Of a stretch of DNA of 64,000 nucleotides, positions 48,647 to 56,491 are shown piece by piece. Origin of the DNA: Burkholderia pseudomultivorans. Its GTDB lineage: Bacteria; Pseudomonadota; Gammaproteobacteria; Burkholderiales; Burkholderiaceae. The notes below the pieces were generated by a model. It was not told the DNA's origin. It was given only the letters and a program-made list of their open reading frames with translations, and made no database searches. Each line of letters starts with the position of its first letter. Within the stretch, counting starts at the first letter, position 1. The stretch lies in contig NZ_CABVPP010000005.1 in assembly GCF_902499075.1 (NCBI RefSeq), forward strand, positions 124,001 to 188,000, in the 5' to 3' direction. A program made the position numbers and the translations under genes.

Positions 48647-50190
48647 AAGCACACCTGCTCAACGCATCGAACGACTTTCCATGGGGGCGCGAAGCGTTCT
48701 GGAACGAAGATACGCTCGTTCAGGATCTCGAGCTCGAAACGCTATATCGCGCGATGGCGGCCGGCGACGAGTATGTCTACAGCGTCGCCAGGAAGGTGCT
48801 GCCGGTCAGTCTCCTCGATCTCGACGATATCCTGTACCGACAGGCCGTCCTCGCCGACTGCATCGAACACGAGGAAGTCGTTCGTGCGCTATACGATCTG
48901 GCGGTCGAAGCGATTGAACTCGAGCGCAAGAATTTCTACTGGGGACTCTCGGGATCGGCCAGCAGCGTGTTGCATGGCGCGCGCAATATTGTCCAGGCGT
49001 ATCTCGGCGTGCTGGGCAAGCTGCGACGCGTCGCGGACCGTCAGACCGGTGAATTCCAGTCTTCGGGATTTCGGCAGTTCTTTGCGGTCATCCGCGAAGC
49101 GCTGACCGACGACTACTTCGTCACGATCGCGCAGTGCCTCAAGGCGCTTAAATTCAACGACGGCGCACTGATCAGCGCACAGCCGGGGAAAGGCAACAAG
49201 GGGGAGCATTATGTCCTGCGCAAGCCGCACGACAAGGAGTCGAATCTCGTCAAGCGATGGCTCGCTCCGCGCCCGCCGTCGCGCACGTTCCGCATTGCCG
49301 ATCGGGACGAGAACGGCGCGCGCGCGCTAACCGACCTCGAAGCGAGGGGAATCAATCACGTGGCGAATGCCCTCGCGCAGTCGGCGGATCACATCAAGAG
49401 CTTTTTCCTGATGCTGCGTGCCGAACTGGCTTTCTATCTTGGCTGCGTGAACCTGCGCGCCGAACTGGTGCGGCGCGAAATCCCGATCTGCATGCCCGTT
49501 CCGCATAGCGTCGGCGAGCGCCGGCATCGATTCGTTCAACTGCATGACGCGACTCTGGCGTTGCGCATGGACCGCCCGCCGGTCGCCAACGATGTCGACG
49601 CGAACGGGAGCGATCTAATCGTGGTGACCGGTGCGAATCAGGGCGGAAAATCGACGTTCCTCCGCAGTCTGGGCATCGCACAGATTCTGCTTCAGGCCGG
49701 TGCGTTCGTTGCCGCGGACGCATTCGAAGCGAACGTGGCATCGATGATCGTTACCCACTACAAGCGGGAGGAAGATCCGTCGATGCGCGGTGGCAAATTC
49801 GACGAGGAGTTGCGCCGCATGAGCGTCGCCGTCGATCATCTGGCCGAGCACGCGATTTTCCTGTCGAACGAATCGTTTGCATCGACGAACGAGCGAGAAG
49901 GGTCGGACATCGGGCGGCAGATCGTCGATGCGTTGCTGGAAAGCCGTGTGAAGATCGCGCTCGTCACACATCTCTTTACGCTCGCCAAGGGGCTGCACGA
50001 CACCGTGACGGCACCGGCGACGTTCCTGCGCGCCGAGCGCAGGGACGACGGCACGCGCACGTTCAGGCTGACCGGAGGCGAACCGCTGCAAACCAGCTTC
50101 GGGCAGGATTTGTATCGCCAGATTTTCGTCGAACCTTCCGCCATCATCGAGGAACGCGATTCGCAGTCGGAAGCACCCTCGGACGCATGA
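48643..50190 (+). CDS. MutS-like ATPase (2), partner of the preceding gene
   Basis: A 515-residue protein of the same architecture: helical N-terminal two-thirds and a MutS-type ATPase domain with Walker A GANQGGKST (330-338) and Walker B AIFLSNESFAST (404-415). Again Asn precedes the catalytic Glu, so both partners share this change. LVTHLF matches the H-loop region of MutS. The ATG overlaps the previous TGA, which implies coupled translation and fits an obligate heterodimer. It ends 31 bases from the convergent dynamin-like gene. Confidence 0.85.
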   Translation: MKAHLLNASNDFPWGREAFWNEDTLVQDLELETLYRAMAAGDEYVYSVARKVLPVSLLDLDDILYRQAVLADCIEHEEVVRALYDLAVEAIELERKNFYWGLSGSASSVLHGARNIVQAYLGVLGKLRRVADRQTGEFQSSGFRQFFAVIREALTDDYFVTIAQCLKALKFNDGALISAQPGKGNKGEHYVLRKPHDKESNLVKRWLAPRPPSRTFRIADRDENGARALTDLEARGINHVANALAQSADHIKSFFLMLRAELAFYLGCVNLRAELVRREIPICMPVPHSVGERRHRFVQLHDATLALRMDRPPVANDVDANGSDLIVVTGANQGGKSTFLRSLGIAQILLQAGAFVAADAFEANVASMIVTHYKREEDPSMRGGKFDEELRRMSVAVDHLAEHAIFLSNESFASTNEREGSDIGRQIVDALLESRVKIALVTHLFTLAKGLHDTVTAPATFLRAERRDDGTRTFRLTGGEPLQTSFGQDLYRQIFVEPSAIIEERDSQSEAPSDA

Positions 50191-50221
50191 CGAGACCGGC
50201 GCCCGCGCGTGCGTCTGCCGA

Positions 50222-52339
50222 TCAGGTCGATGCTCGATCGCCTGAGGAGCCATTCAATTCGGATGAGCGAAGCCTGTTGATGTCGTCCCGCAGTTGCTCG
50301 GCGGTCGATTTCGCCGGTGCGTCGGCTCCGTGTCGCACGCGTTGCAGGCTTTCGATCTGTTCGTCGAGCATACGCGCGAGCGACATGAGCGCGCTGCATT
50401 TCCATTCCGAGAGTGCGTCGAAATAGGACACAAGGGAGCGTTGCACAATCTGCATCGCGGTGCTTTCGGGGAGGCGCTTGTACACCGACCATTGGAAGCC
50501 CGGTCGACCGAACAGGCGGCCTGTTATCGCGCATGGAAACAGTGTGGTCGGCAGCTCGCGCTCCCATGTAAAGACCGGCGCCGTGCACGATGTTCGAACG
50601 GCCGGCGCGAGCTTGGGCAGGCCGAGCGATTCGGCGGCTCGATGCAGTGCGATATCGACGCACGCATGGAGGGATTCGATCGTTCGTGTCGTGGAACCGC
50701 AAATCGATCGCGCATGCGCCTGCGTCGCGAGCTCGATCAGGCGGGTGGCATCGAAGGATGTATCGCGGGTTTCCGACCATAGCGCCGCGACATTGTGTGC
50801 GATTTCCGTACGCAGGGCTGCCAGTACGGGCTCGGGGTGGCGACGGGCGTGGCCGATCGACTCGGCCGAATCGAACGCGACGGCGATCATGTTGCGGCTG
50901 GCGGTCAGTTCGTCTATCGCTTCCACGATCCGTGTGTCGGACTGGGCCGATGGAGAATGCCAGAGCAACCGGATCTGCAGTGCATCGAGGATGTCGCGCC
51001 TCAGGGTCCCGAGTTGGCGCTGGCGCAGGGTTGCACGTTGTTCGCGACACTGGGCGAGCGCGTCGGCCAGCGGTCCGTCGGCCCACGCGCGGTGCCAGGG
51101 CGGATCGTTCTCCCGAATGCTGAGGAGGTAGACCGGGACCTCGAGATTCGTGCTGCGCCAGAGCCCTGCCACGACGTGATCGTAGATTCGCCAGCGATCG
51201 TCCGCGCCGACAAGGTCGATCTTCGTCACTAGTACGATCACGCGTGCGCCTCGACTGCCGAGCTCACGCACGAGCGTGGCCTCGCGCAACGTGATCGGAG
51301 CGCTCGCGGAGAGCAGGACGATGGCGATGTCGCACCACGGCAGAGGCCACGCAGCTCGTTCCTGCGCGCCGGAGGCGTCCCAGTCCAGCCCGGGCGTGTC
51401 GATCAGCGTCACGCCGCTCGCAAGCAGGGACGCGGGCGATTGAAGGACGATACGCGTGACACCCCGATAATTGTCCGCATTGAAATGAGTGTCGACGAAT
51501 TCCGCCACGCGAGCCCGGCCTATCGTTTCGGGCCGATCGGTCGCGAATGCCACGTTTGCTCGTGTGCTCGCGCCATGACGGATCTCGACCGGCACTACGG
51601 TCGTCGGCAGTGCGGCGACCGGCAGCAGTGCGTCGCCGAGCAGGCTGTTGATGAGCGATGATTTTCCGGTGCCGACAGCGCCGAACAGCCCAACAACGAT
51701 GTCCCCGCACGTGTGGTGGCGTGCGAAGTCAAGGGTGCGGCGGTGCAGGTCACCGAGGCCATGCGAGACGGTTATACGCTCCAGCTCGCCGAGGAGCGGG
51801 CTGGGTTCATCGGGCGCGGGCGTCGGCTGCCGCGTGTCCGGCGCGGCGTCGGCGTGCGATGTCCGGAGCGTTACGTCGTCCGCGTTGTCGGACAATGCCG
51901 ACTGCAGGATGGCGAGCGACGACATCATGTGGTCCACGAGCCGGCAGGCATCGTCTTCGAGGTCGTCTGAGAGGCCAGGGTTGATCGAAGCCGGCATGCC
52001 CGATTCGATGCGCGGATCGAGCTGCGCGATGGCGACCATCGCCTCGCTGATACGGAACCGGCAGCATTCCACCGCGCTTGCAGTCGGTGCTGTGGGAGAG
52101 ATGCCGTGCCGATCGGCGATCGTGCGCATCACCGCACGGAGCTCATCGAACTCGCCGATCAGACGCTGATACTGGACCGGAACGCCGTCGGCGATGCGCG
52201 TCGGAAACGGCGACGCGCGCGACACCGGATCGAGATAGTGCAGCGCGTCGCTGAGGCAAGCGTCCACTTGTGCGAACGCATCCGTGATCCGTTTCGCGTA
52301 GGCTGGCGGAAAGGTGCCGTGTCTGTCGTCGGTTGCCAT
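50222..52339 (-). CDS. Dynamin-family GTPase
   Basis: A 705-residue large GTPase. An N-terminal helical region (about 1-150) and a Pro-rich linker (163-181) precede the G domain: G1 GAVGTGKSS (220-228), the G2 Thr in PTTVVP, G3 DTPG (314-317) and G4 TKID (372-375). The C-terminal half is helical (about 430-705), as expected for a stalk, without an obvious transmembrane segment. Bacterial dynamins act in membrane remodelling or repair. It follows the Cys-rich gene by 18 bases in the riboswitch d operon, so it should rise with fluoride. Confidence 0.82.
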   Translation of the reverse strand: MATDDRHGTFPPAYAKRITDAFAQVDACLSDALHYLDPVSRASPFPTRIADGVPVQYQRLIGEFDELRAVMRTIADRHGISPTAPTASAVECCRFRISEAMVAIAQLDPRIESGMPASINPGLSDDLEDDACRLVDHMMSSLAILQSALSDNADDVTLRTSHADAAPDTRQPTPAPDEPSPLLGELERITVSHGLGDLHRRTLDFARHHTCGDIVVGLFGAVGTGKSSLINSLLGDALLPVAALPTTVVPVEIRHGASTRANVAFATDRPETIGRARVAEFVDTHFNADNYRGVTRIVLQSPASLLASGVTLIDTPGLDWDASGAQERAAWPLPWCDIAIVLLSASAPITLREATLVRELGSRGARVIVLVTKIDLVGADDRWRIYDHVVAGLWRSTNLEVPVYLLSIRENDPPWHRAWADGPLADALAQCREQRATLRQRQLGTLRRDILDALQIRLLWHSPSAQSDTRIVEAIDELTASRNMIAVAFDSAESIGHARRHPEPVLAALRTEIAHNVAALWSETRDTSFDATRLIELATQAHARSICGSTTRTIESLHACVDIALHRAAESLGLPKLAPAVRTSCTAPVFTWERELPTTLFPCAITGRLFGRPGFQWSVYKRLPESTAMQIVQRSLVSYFDALSEWKCSALMSLARMLDEQIESLQRVRHGADAPAKSTAEQLRDDINRLRSSELNGSSGDRAST

Positions 52340-52357
52340 GATCTCGTCGCCTCTTCT

Positions 52358-53122
52358 TCAATCGGCATCGAATGTCTGGAGGATGTCTTGCCAGCCGCTA
52401 CACCAGCCGATCGCCGCGACGAGCGCGCCGCGATCCTCGTCGGTATCGGTATCCCGGCTATCCCAGCGGAAGGCATGTTCGAAACGACCAAGGTGCGTCG
52501 ATATGCCGATGACCGCTTGGCGCTGGACCTTCAGATCTTGGCCGTGGTTGTGTGTGACCGATTCGATCAGGTGCAGGCGACACAGTGCAGGGTTGTCGGT
52601 GCCGGCGCAACGCCCGCAAATGTACGGCACCCAGCCGCGCCGGTTATCGCGCGCGAATGAGCGGGCGTTTGCGAGATCGCGTCCCTGGGCGAGCCGCTCG
52701 GGGGGCGAATTGCCGGGTGTGTCGGCGTGGTAGCCGAGGCTGCACATGTGGCAGGGGCCGCCAGGCTGCAATCGCCGGCGCATGATCGTAGCCGGTGCGA
52801 AGCCGTATAGGCCGCCGGCGAGCACGCGCACCGCGCGCGCCATCAGTTCGTTGTACAGAATCGCGCTGCCGTGAATCAGGTGCGGTCTGAAAGCAGCCTC
52901 GACGGTGAAGAAGCCAAGGGCATGACGCGGACACATTCCCCAGTGGGCGTCGAGGCGTGCTCGAACGTCGGCATCCATGATGCTGCCCTGGATGAACCAC
53001 CACAGGAAGTCGATTTCTCCGTCGGAAAGCCGGAGGCCGGCGGGTGGCGATCGCGAAGTACTTGAGGAGAGCACGTGCGCTGTCCGGGAGGCTGAAACGA
53101 ACACAAGCCTGGACAGGGGCAT
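52358..53122 (-). CDS. Cys/His-rich protein, possible zinc-binding modules (DUF6062-like)
   Basis: A 254-residue soluble protein with repeated C-x-x-H and C-x-x-C elements: CPRH near residue 64, CHMC, CGRC and a following CRLH. These suggest two or more zinc-binding modules in a helical frame. The remainder is rich in Trp, Arg and Leu. It resembles the protein at the right end of the window in using CPxC/CxxH pairs. It is the first gene behind riboswitch d, starting only 33 bases after the aptamer, which suits translational control. The function is not known. Confidence 0.7.
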   Translation of the reverse strand: MPLSRLVFVSASRTAHVLSSSTSRSPPAGLRLSDGEIDFLWWFIQGSIMDADVRARLDAHWGMCPRHALGFFTVEAAFRPHLIHGSAILYNELMARAVRVLAGGLYGFAPATIMRRRLQPGGPCHMCSLGYHADTPGNSPPERLAQGRDLANARSFARDNRRGWVPYICGRCAGTDNPALCRLHLIESVTHNHGQDLKVQRQAVIGISTHLGRFEHAFRWDSRDTDTDEDRGALVAAIGWCSGWQDILQTFDAD

Positions 53123-53154
53123 GGCAATGACCCTGCAGCTCCTGACCAGGAACC

Positions 53155-53210
53155 GTAGGCATCATCAGCCGCGTCGACTCGGCGGCGGTTCGCGGAGGTA
53201 TGCCATCTCC
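53155..53210 (-). promoter_or_regulatory. Fluoride riboswitch d (crcB motif), upstream of the Cys-rich/dynamin operon
   Basis: Read leftward: GGAGATGGCATACCTCC, GAACCGCCGCCGA, then GCGGCTGATGATGCCTAC. The motif is complete. Downstream, CCTG-GT-CAGG can hide the AGGAG that precedes the first gene. With only 33 bases to the ATG, control by ribosome access is more likely than termination here. The first gene starts at 53122. Confidence 0.92.
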
Positions 53211-53225
53211 CGTAACGACAGTTTT

Positions 53226-53254
53226 ATTCTAATGACGGCATTTCGTGTTGGCAA
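53226..53254 (-). promoter_or_regulatory. Sigma-70-type promoter of riboswitch d
   Basis: On the minus strand TTGCCA (53254-53249) and TAGAAT (53231-53226) are 17 bases apart and lie 15 bases before the aptamer. The hexamers and spacing match the promoter of riboswitch c. Confidence 0.7.
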
Positions 53255-53359
53255 CGCGAATGGAATCGTTTGGCGAAGGCAGCGACGATCAACTTGCGCG
53301 GCGCACGCGGGCAGCGGGACCGCATGCGGCGGCGCCGTACGGGGCGACGAGAAAAAGGA

Positions 53360-53908
53360 CTATTCGGCATGCTCGCGCGCAGCGCGGAATGTCGCGACGG
53401 CGCCGAGCAACTCGTCGTGGGCGTCGTTATCGGAACCCCAGCGCTCGAAGCGCGACCACCGTCCGGACTCGAACACCTTGTAGTTGACGAAGAAATGGCG
53501 AAACTCGTGCAACACCAGCAGAGGAAGATCGTCGAGCGTGCGGACCTTTGAAGTGAGCGGGCAGACGGTGTCGACCGGCACTGCAATGATCTTCGTGTCG
53601 GGGCCGCGTTCGTTGGTCAGATGCATCGTGCCGAGCGCACGCGCCTCGACAACGGCGCCGGGAACGACCGGAAACGGCGTCACCACGAGCGCGTCAAGCG
53701 GGCGGCCGTCTGGCGCGAGCGTTTCCGGAACGAATCCGTAGTTGGCCGGGTAGCGCATGCTGGTCATCATGAACGTTTCGACGCGCAATCGTCCCGACTG
53801 AGGATCAGCTTGGTACTTGACCGGGTCGCCGAGCGCAGACATTTCGACGATCACATTGAAGCTGGCGGGGACGTTGCTGCCCACACCGATATTGTCGTAG
53901 TTCATCAC
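53360..53908 (-). CDS. Divergent family I inorganic pyrophosphatase (copy 2)
   Basis: A 182-residue pyrophosphatase homologue. By alignment with E. coli PPase the following are kept: Glu22, Lys31, Tyr53, Tyr57, Asp67, Asp72, Asp104, Lys106, Tyr143 and Lys144. Four active-site residues are changed: E31 to Gln33, R43 to Thr45, D67 to Arg69 and D97 to Asn99. D67 and D97 help hold the metal-bound water and extra Mg2+ ions, the very site where fluoride binds. The protein may be a fluoride-tolerant slow enzyme, a regulatory subunit or an inactive relative. It overlaps no gene and follows the HAD gene by 11 bases in the riboswitch e operon. Confidence 0.85.
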   Translation of the reverse strand: MMNYDNIGVGSNVPASFNVIVEMSALGDPVKYQADPQSGRLRVETFMMTSMRYPANYGFVPETLAPDGRPLDALVVTPFPVVPGAVVEARALGTMHLTNERGPDTKIIAVPVDTVCPLTSKVRTLDDLPLLVLHEFRHFFVNYKVFESGRWSRFERWGSDNDAHDELLGAVATFRAAREHAE

Positions 53909-53919
53909 ATGCTCCCCGG

Positions 53920-54390
53920 CTAACGACGCAGCGACGCGATCAACCGCTTAGGGAACAGGATCAGGCCGAGCGCATCGACTGCGTGACGCACGACGAGATC
54001 CGCTGCTCCCAGCGTTTCGCGCGCTAAGCCTTCCGTACCAAGTACGGCAATGCCGAGCGCGGCATGTTCGAGCATCAACGCATCGTTTCGGCCGTTGCCG
54101 ATCGCCGCGACGTGCTCTGCGCCGATACGCAGGACGTAATCGCGCTTGGCTTCGGCCTGCCCGTCCGGCGGCAGGCAGATCACTTCGGTCCGGCACGTGC
54201 GCAGTTGTGTCCGGGCATCCCCGTATGTATTTCCGGTCATGACATGTATGTCGAGCTTGTCGGCAAGCTGGGCGATGCGCAGCGCAATGCCGTCCAGCAG
54301 TTTGCCGTCGACGGCAAGCGTTCCGTTGAAGTCGAGCACGAGATGCTCGAGGTTCAGCACATGGCAACCCGGGATGTCGATCGAGATCAT
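53920..54390 (-). CDS. HAD-superfamily protein, soluble P-type-ATPase-like
   Basis: A 156-residue minimal HAD protein. Motif I is DFNGTLAVDG, with the nucleophile Asp and Asn in place of the second Asp. Motif II is the Thr of VMTGNTYGDA, the Lys lies in EAKRDYV, and motif IV is IGNGRNDALML. This is the pattern of the P-domain of P-type ATPases without membrane part (COG4087 type). It probably removes phosphate from a small substrate. AAGGAG precedes the ATG at 54390; the open frame upstream overlaps the riboswitch leader and is not coding. Confidence 0.85.
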   Translation of the reverse strand: MISIDIPGCHVLNLEHLVLDFNGTLAVDGKLLDGIALRIAQLADKLDIHVMTGNTYGDARTQLRTCRTEVICLPPDGQAEAKRDYVLRIGAEHVAAIGNGRNDALMLEHAALGIAVLGTEGLARETLGAADLVVRHAVDALGLILFPKRLIASLRR

Positions 54391-54511
54391 CCGCTTCTCC
54401 TTGCGCGCTGCACGAGCGTGGACTTGCGACAGCGCAGTCGGCCGATTCAGCGAGTCATCCAGCCTTGGAGGGAAGCGGGCGATGCCACAGCGTTCCGATG
54501 GCCGGACGGCT

Positions 54512-54567
54512 GGAGGCATCATCAGCCACGCTAGAAGGCGCGGCGGTTGGCGGAGAATGCCATCTCC
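54512..54567 (-). promoter_or_regulatory. Fluoride riboswitch e (crcB motif), upstream of HAD and pyrophosphatase 2
   Basis: Read leftward: GGAGATGGCATTCTCC, then ACCGCCGCGCCTTCTAGCG and TGGCTGATGATGCC. The end is GCCTCC instead of the near-invariant GCCTAC. GATGCC can pair alternatively with GGCATC 30 bases further on (plus-strand 54481-54486 with 54515-54520). The HAD gene starts 122 bases after the aptamer. It is 52/56 identical to riboswitch f in inverted orientation. Confidence 0.85.
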
Positions 54568-54823
54568 GTAGATCGAATAGCTTCTACCCACTGTAGGCAA
54601 TGCCGAGACGGGACGCAATCAGGGACAATGCGAGATGTCTGCACCAGCTTTCAACGGCAGCTTAATGGGGAGTGATCGTGTCTCGGCGTGGTGCCGTCGA
54701 TCCTGCACTGCAACGGCGTCCGAGCCGCGCATCCATGAACTAGAATGATTGGCAGGACAGTGTGTCCATCAGTGCCGTCGCTTGCGTGACGGTGTGTTCT
54801 GGTGTCGTTTGACGGAGGCAGAC

Positions 54824-55192
54824 ATGAACGGCTACCAGCTTACTTTCTACACCGAACAGAATCGCCGGCACGGCCATCATACGATCACCGAATGGCTGCT
54901 TCACGAGGCTAAGCACCTCGGCATTCACGGAGCCACGGTCATCGGTTGCGCGGAAGGAACCGGGCATGCCGGCACGCATCATGCCGCGCACATGCTGCGG
55001 CTCGACGATCAGCCCGTGCAGATCATCCTCGCCGTCACGGAGGATGAGGCCGAGCGGTTGCTCGAAGCGGTGAAGGCCGAGCACGTGCATGTGTTCTATA
55101 CGCGCTCTCCGATCGAGTTCGGTGTGCTCGGCGACGATGCGCCCGCCGCAGGGAAGAAGCGCTTTTCGCTCTTCGGTCGTCGGATGCATTAG
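54824..55192 (+). CDS. DUF190 family protein (2)
   Basis: A 122-residue PII-like DUF190 protein, about half identical by eye to the one at 44036: YQLTFYTEQNRRHGHHTITE, GIHGATVIGCAEG and VHVFYTRSPIEFGVLG. It has an extra basic C-terminal tail (AAGKKRFSLFGRR). GGAGG lies 8 bases before the ATG. It has no riboswitch of its own: it lies between the inverted riboswitches e and f and would need its own promoter in the 250 bases before it. Confidence 0.9.
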   Translation: MNGYQLTFYTEQNRRHGHHTITEWLLHEAKHLGIHGATVIGCAEGTGHAGTHHAAHMLRLDDQPVQIILAVTEDEAERLLEAVKAEHVHVFYTRSPIEFGVLGDDAPAAGKKRFSLFGRRMH

Positions 55193-55207
55193 CGCAAATC
55201 TGCTTCC

Positions 55208-55235
55208 TTGCATGTATCGACGAGTTTCCTATACT
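55208..55235 (+). promoter_or_regulatory. Promoter of riboswitch f
   Basis: TTGCAT (55208-55213) and TATACT (55230-55235) are 16 bases apart, and the aptamer begins 16 bases after the -10 box. The -35 element begins 16 bases after the DUF190 stop, so the complex has a promoter separate from DUF190 transcription. Confidence 0.65.
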
Positions 55236-55251
55236 CGATACTGCACCAAGT

Positions 55252-55307
55252 GGAGATGGCATTCTCCCTAAACCGCCGCGCCTTCTAGCGTGGCTGATGA
55301 TGCCTAC
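55252..55307 (+). promoter_or_regulatory. Fluoride riboswitch f (crcB motif), upstream of the Ehr complex operon
   Basis: GGAGATGGCATTCTCC, AAACCGCCGCGCC, TGGCTGATGATGCCTAC: all conserved elements are present, including GCCTAC. It heads the six-gene membrane complex whose first start codon is 229 bases downstream. It is the near-identical inverted partner of riboswitch e. Confidence 0.93.
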
Positions 55308-55337
55308 CAGTCCCCGGGCGCCGGGGCCGGTAGGCAT
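55300..55337 (+). terminator. Expression-platform hairpin of riboswitch f
   Basis: ATGCCTACC (55300-55308), the 3' strand of the aptamer, pairs perfectly with GGTAGGCAT (55329-55337), with an inner CCCCGG/CCGGGG stem. This hairpin and the aptamer cannot form together, so it is the off-state switch. It is followed by TCTTGG rather than a clean T-run, so it could be a weak intrinsic or Rho-assisted terminator. Confidence 0.75.
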
Positions 55338-55535
55338 TCTTGGGCCGGCTCGCATTCACGAGCATCCCGGGCATATCGATGCCTGAATAAAGCGAACAAA
55401 AATGGGATGCCCCGGCGAGCCTTCATGGCGTAACCCTGTCAGTTCCCGCTCCCGCATTGCATTGCGACGATCCGAACCGTCGCATGGCATCGTATGCGCC
55501 GCCGTTCGCCGCGGCGCAGGTGCGGGAGTCCGCTC

Positions 55536-56483
55536 GTGAGCACGCGCGACATCCTGCTCCAAATCGCGCAGGTCGTCACGGTCCTCGCGTTGTCGCCGCT
55601 GCTGCAGGGTGTGATCCTTCAATGGGAAGAGCGCGTCCAGCGTGGCCAGGGGCCAGGCATCTTCCAGCCTTACCGCGATTTGCGCAAACTGTTCCGCAAG
55701 CAACTCGTCGTGCCGAACACGGCATCGTGGGTCTTCTGGTGTGCGCCCGTCGTCGCGTTCACCTGCATGCTGACGGTGCCGATCCTGATTCCCGTGCTGA
55801 CCGATTTCCCACTGCCGCTGTCCGACATGGGCGATATCCTCGGCGGCGGCCTCATTCTTACGCTTGGGTCGTTCGCGATCGTGCTGGCCGGCCTTGATTC
55901 AGGCAGTGCGTACGGCGGCATCGGGTCGAGCCGTTCCGTGATGCTCGGCATCCTGGCCGAACCGACGCTGATTCTGGTGCTCGTCGGCATCACGCTGCTT
56001 GCCAAGGCGATGCTGCCGTTCGTCGTCAACCACCTGCTGGTGCAGCAACCATCCGTCTATTGGAGCCCCGCGCACCTCTTCCTGGTTTTTGCGTTCTTCG
56101 TGCTACTGCTCGTCGAGACGGACAGGCTACCGATTCATTCCAGCACGCATATCGAGGTCTACATGATCGAGGAGGCACGCATTCTCGAATACTCCGGGCC
56201 GCTGCTGGCGTTGCTGAAATGGGCGTCGATGATGAAGCAATTTATCCTTTACACGATCTTCTGCAATGTGCTCACCCTGCCGTGGGGCCTGTCTCGGCAC
56301 GGAACGGCGCTGGGTGCGCTGGGTGCGGCCGCAGGGCTGTTCGCGAGAATGCTCGTCGTCGTGCTCGTCGTCGTGCTGGTCGAGACCGCGCAGTCGAGGT
56401 TGCGCTTCTTTCGCTATCAGGAGCCGCTTGCGGCGTCGTTCATGCTCGCGATCCTCGCGATCGCTGCCAACCAGCTCAGGTGA
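55536..56483 (+). CDS. Ehr complex membrane subunit, HyfC/NuoH-like
   Basis: A 315-residue membrane protein with about 8 helices, homologous to HycD/HyfC and NuoH, the subunit joining the hydrophilic arm to the ion-pumping arm. Typical elements are QGVILQWEERVQRGQGPGIF, PYRDLRKLFRKQ near the N terminus and VETDRLPIHSSTHIEVYMIE in the middle, the conserved acidic loop. The GTG at 55536 is chosen because GGGAG lies about 10 bases upstream and the length then matches HyfC. It is the first gene after riboswitch f. Confidence 0.88.
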   Translation: MSTRDILLQIAQVVTVLALSPLLQGVILQWEERVQRGQGPGIFQPYRDLRKLFRKQLVVPNTASWVFWCAPVVAFTCMLTVPILIPVLTDFPLPLSDMGDILGGGLILTLGSFAIVLAGLDSGSAYGGIGSSRSVMLGILAEPTLILVLVGITLLAKAMLPFVVNHLLVQQPSVYWSPAHLFLVFAFFVLLLVETDRLPIHSSTHIEVYMIEEARILEYSGPLLALLKWASMMKQFILYTIFCNVLTLPWGLSRHGTALGALGAAAGLFARMLVVVLVVVLVETAQSRLRFFRYQEPLAASFMLAILAIAANQLR

Positions 56484-56491
56484 TCGCTCCC

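Noticed and set aside
47111-50190. Interpretation of the MutS-like pair as mismatch repair MutS or MutS2
   Set aside because: Mismatch-recognition, connector and Smr domains are absent and Walker B is altered in both.
55402-55539. A 45-residue frame in the leader of the Ehr operon whose TGA overlaps the GTG start of the first gene
   Set aside because: No ribosome binding site, Arg-rich composition and no similarity to the other leaders; the overlap is probably chance.
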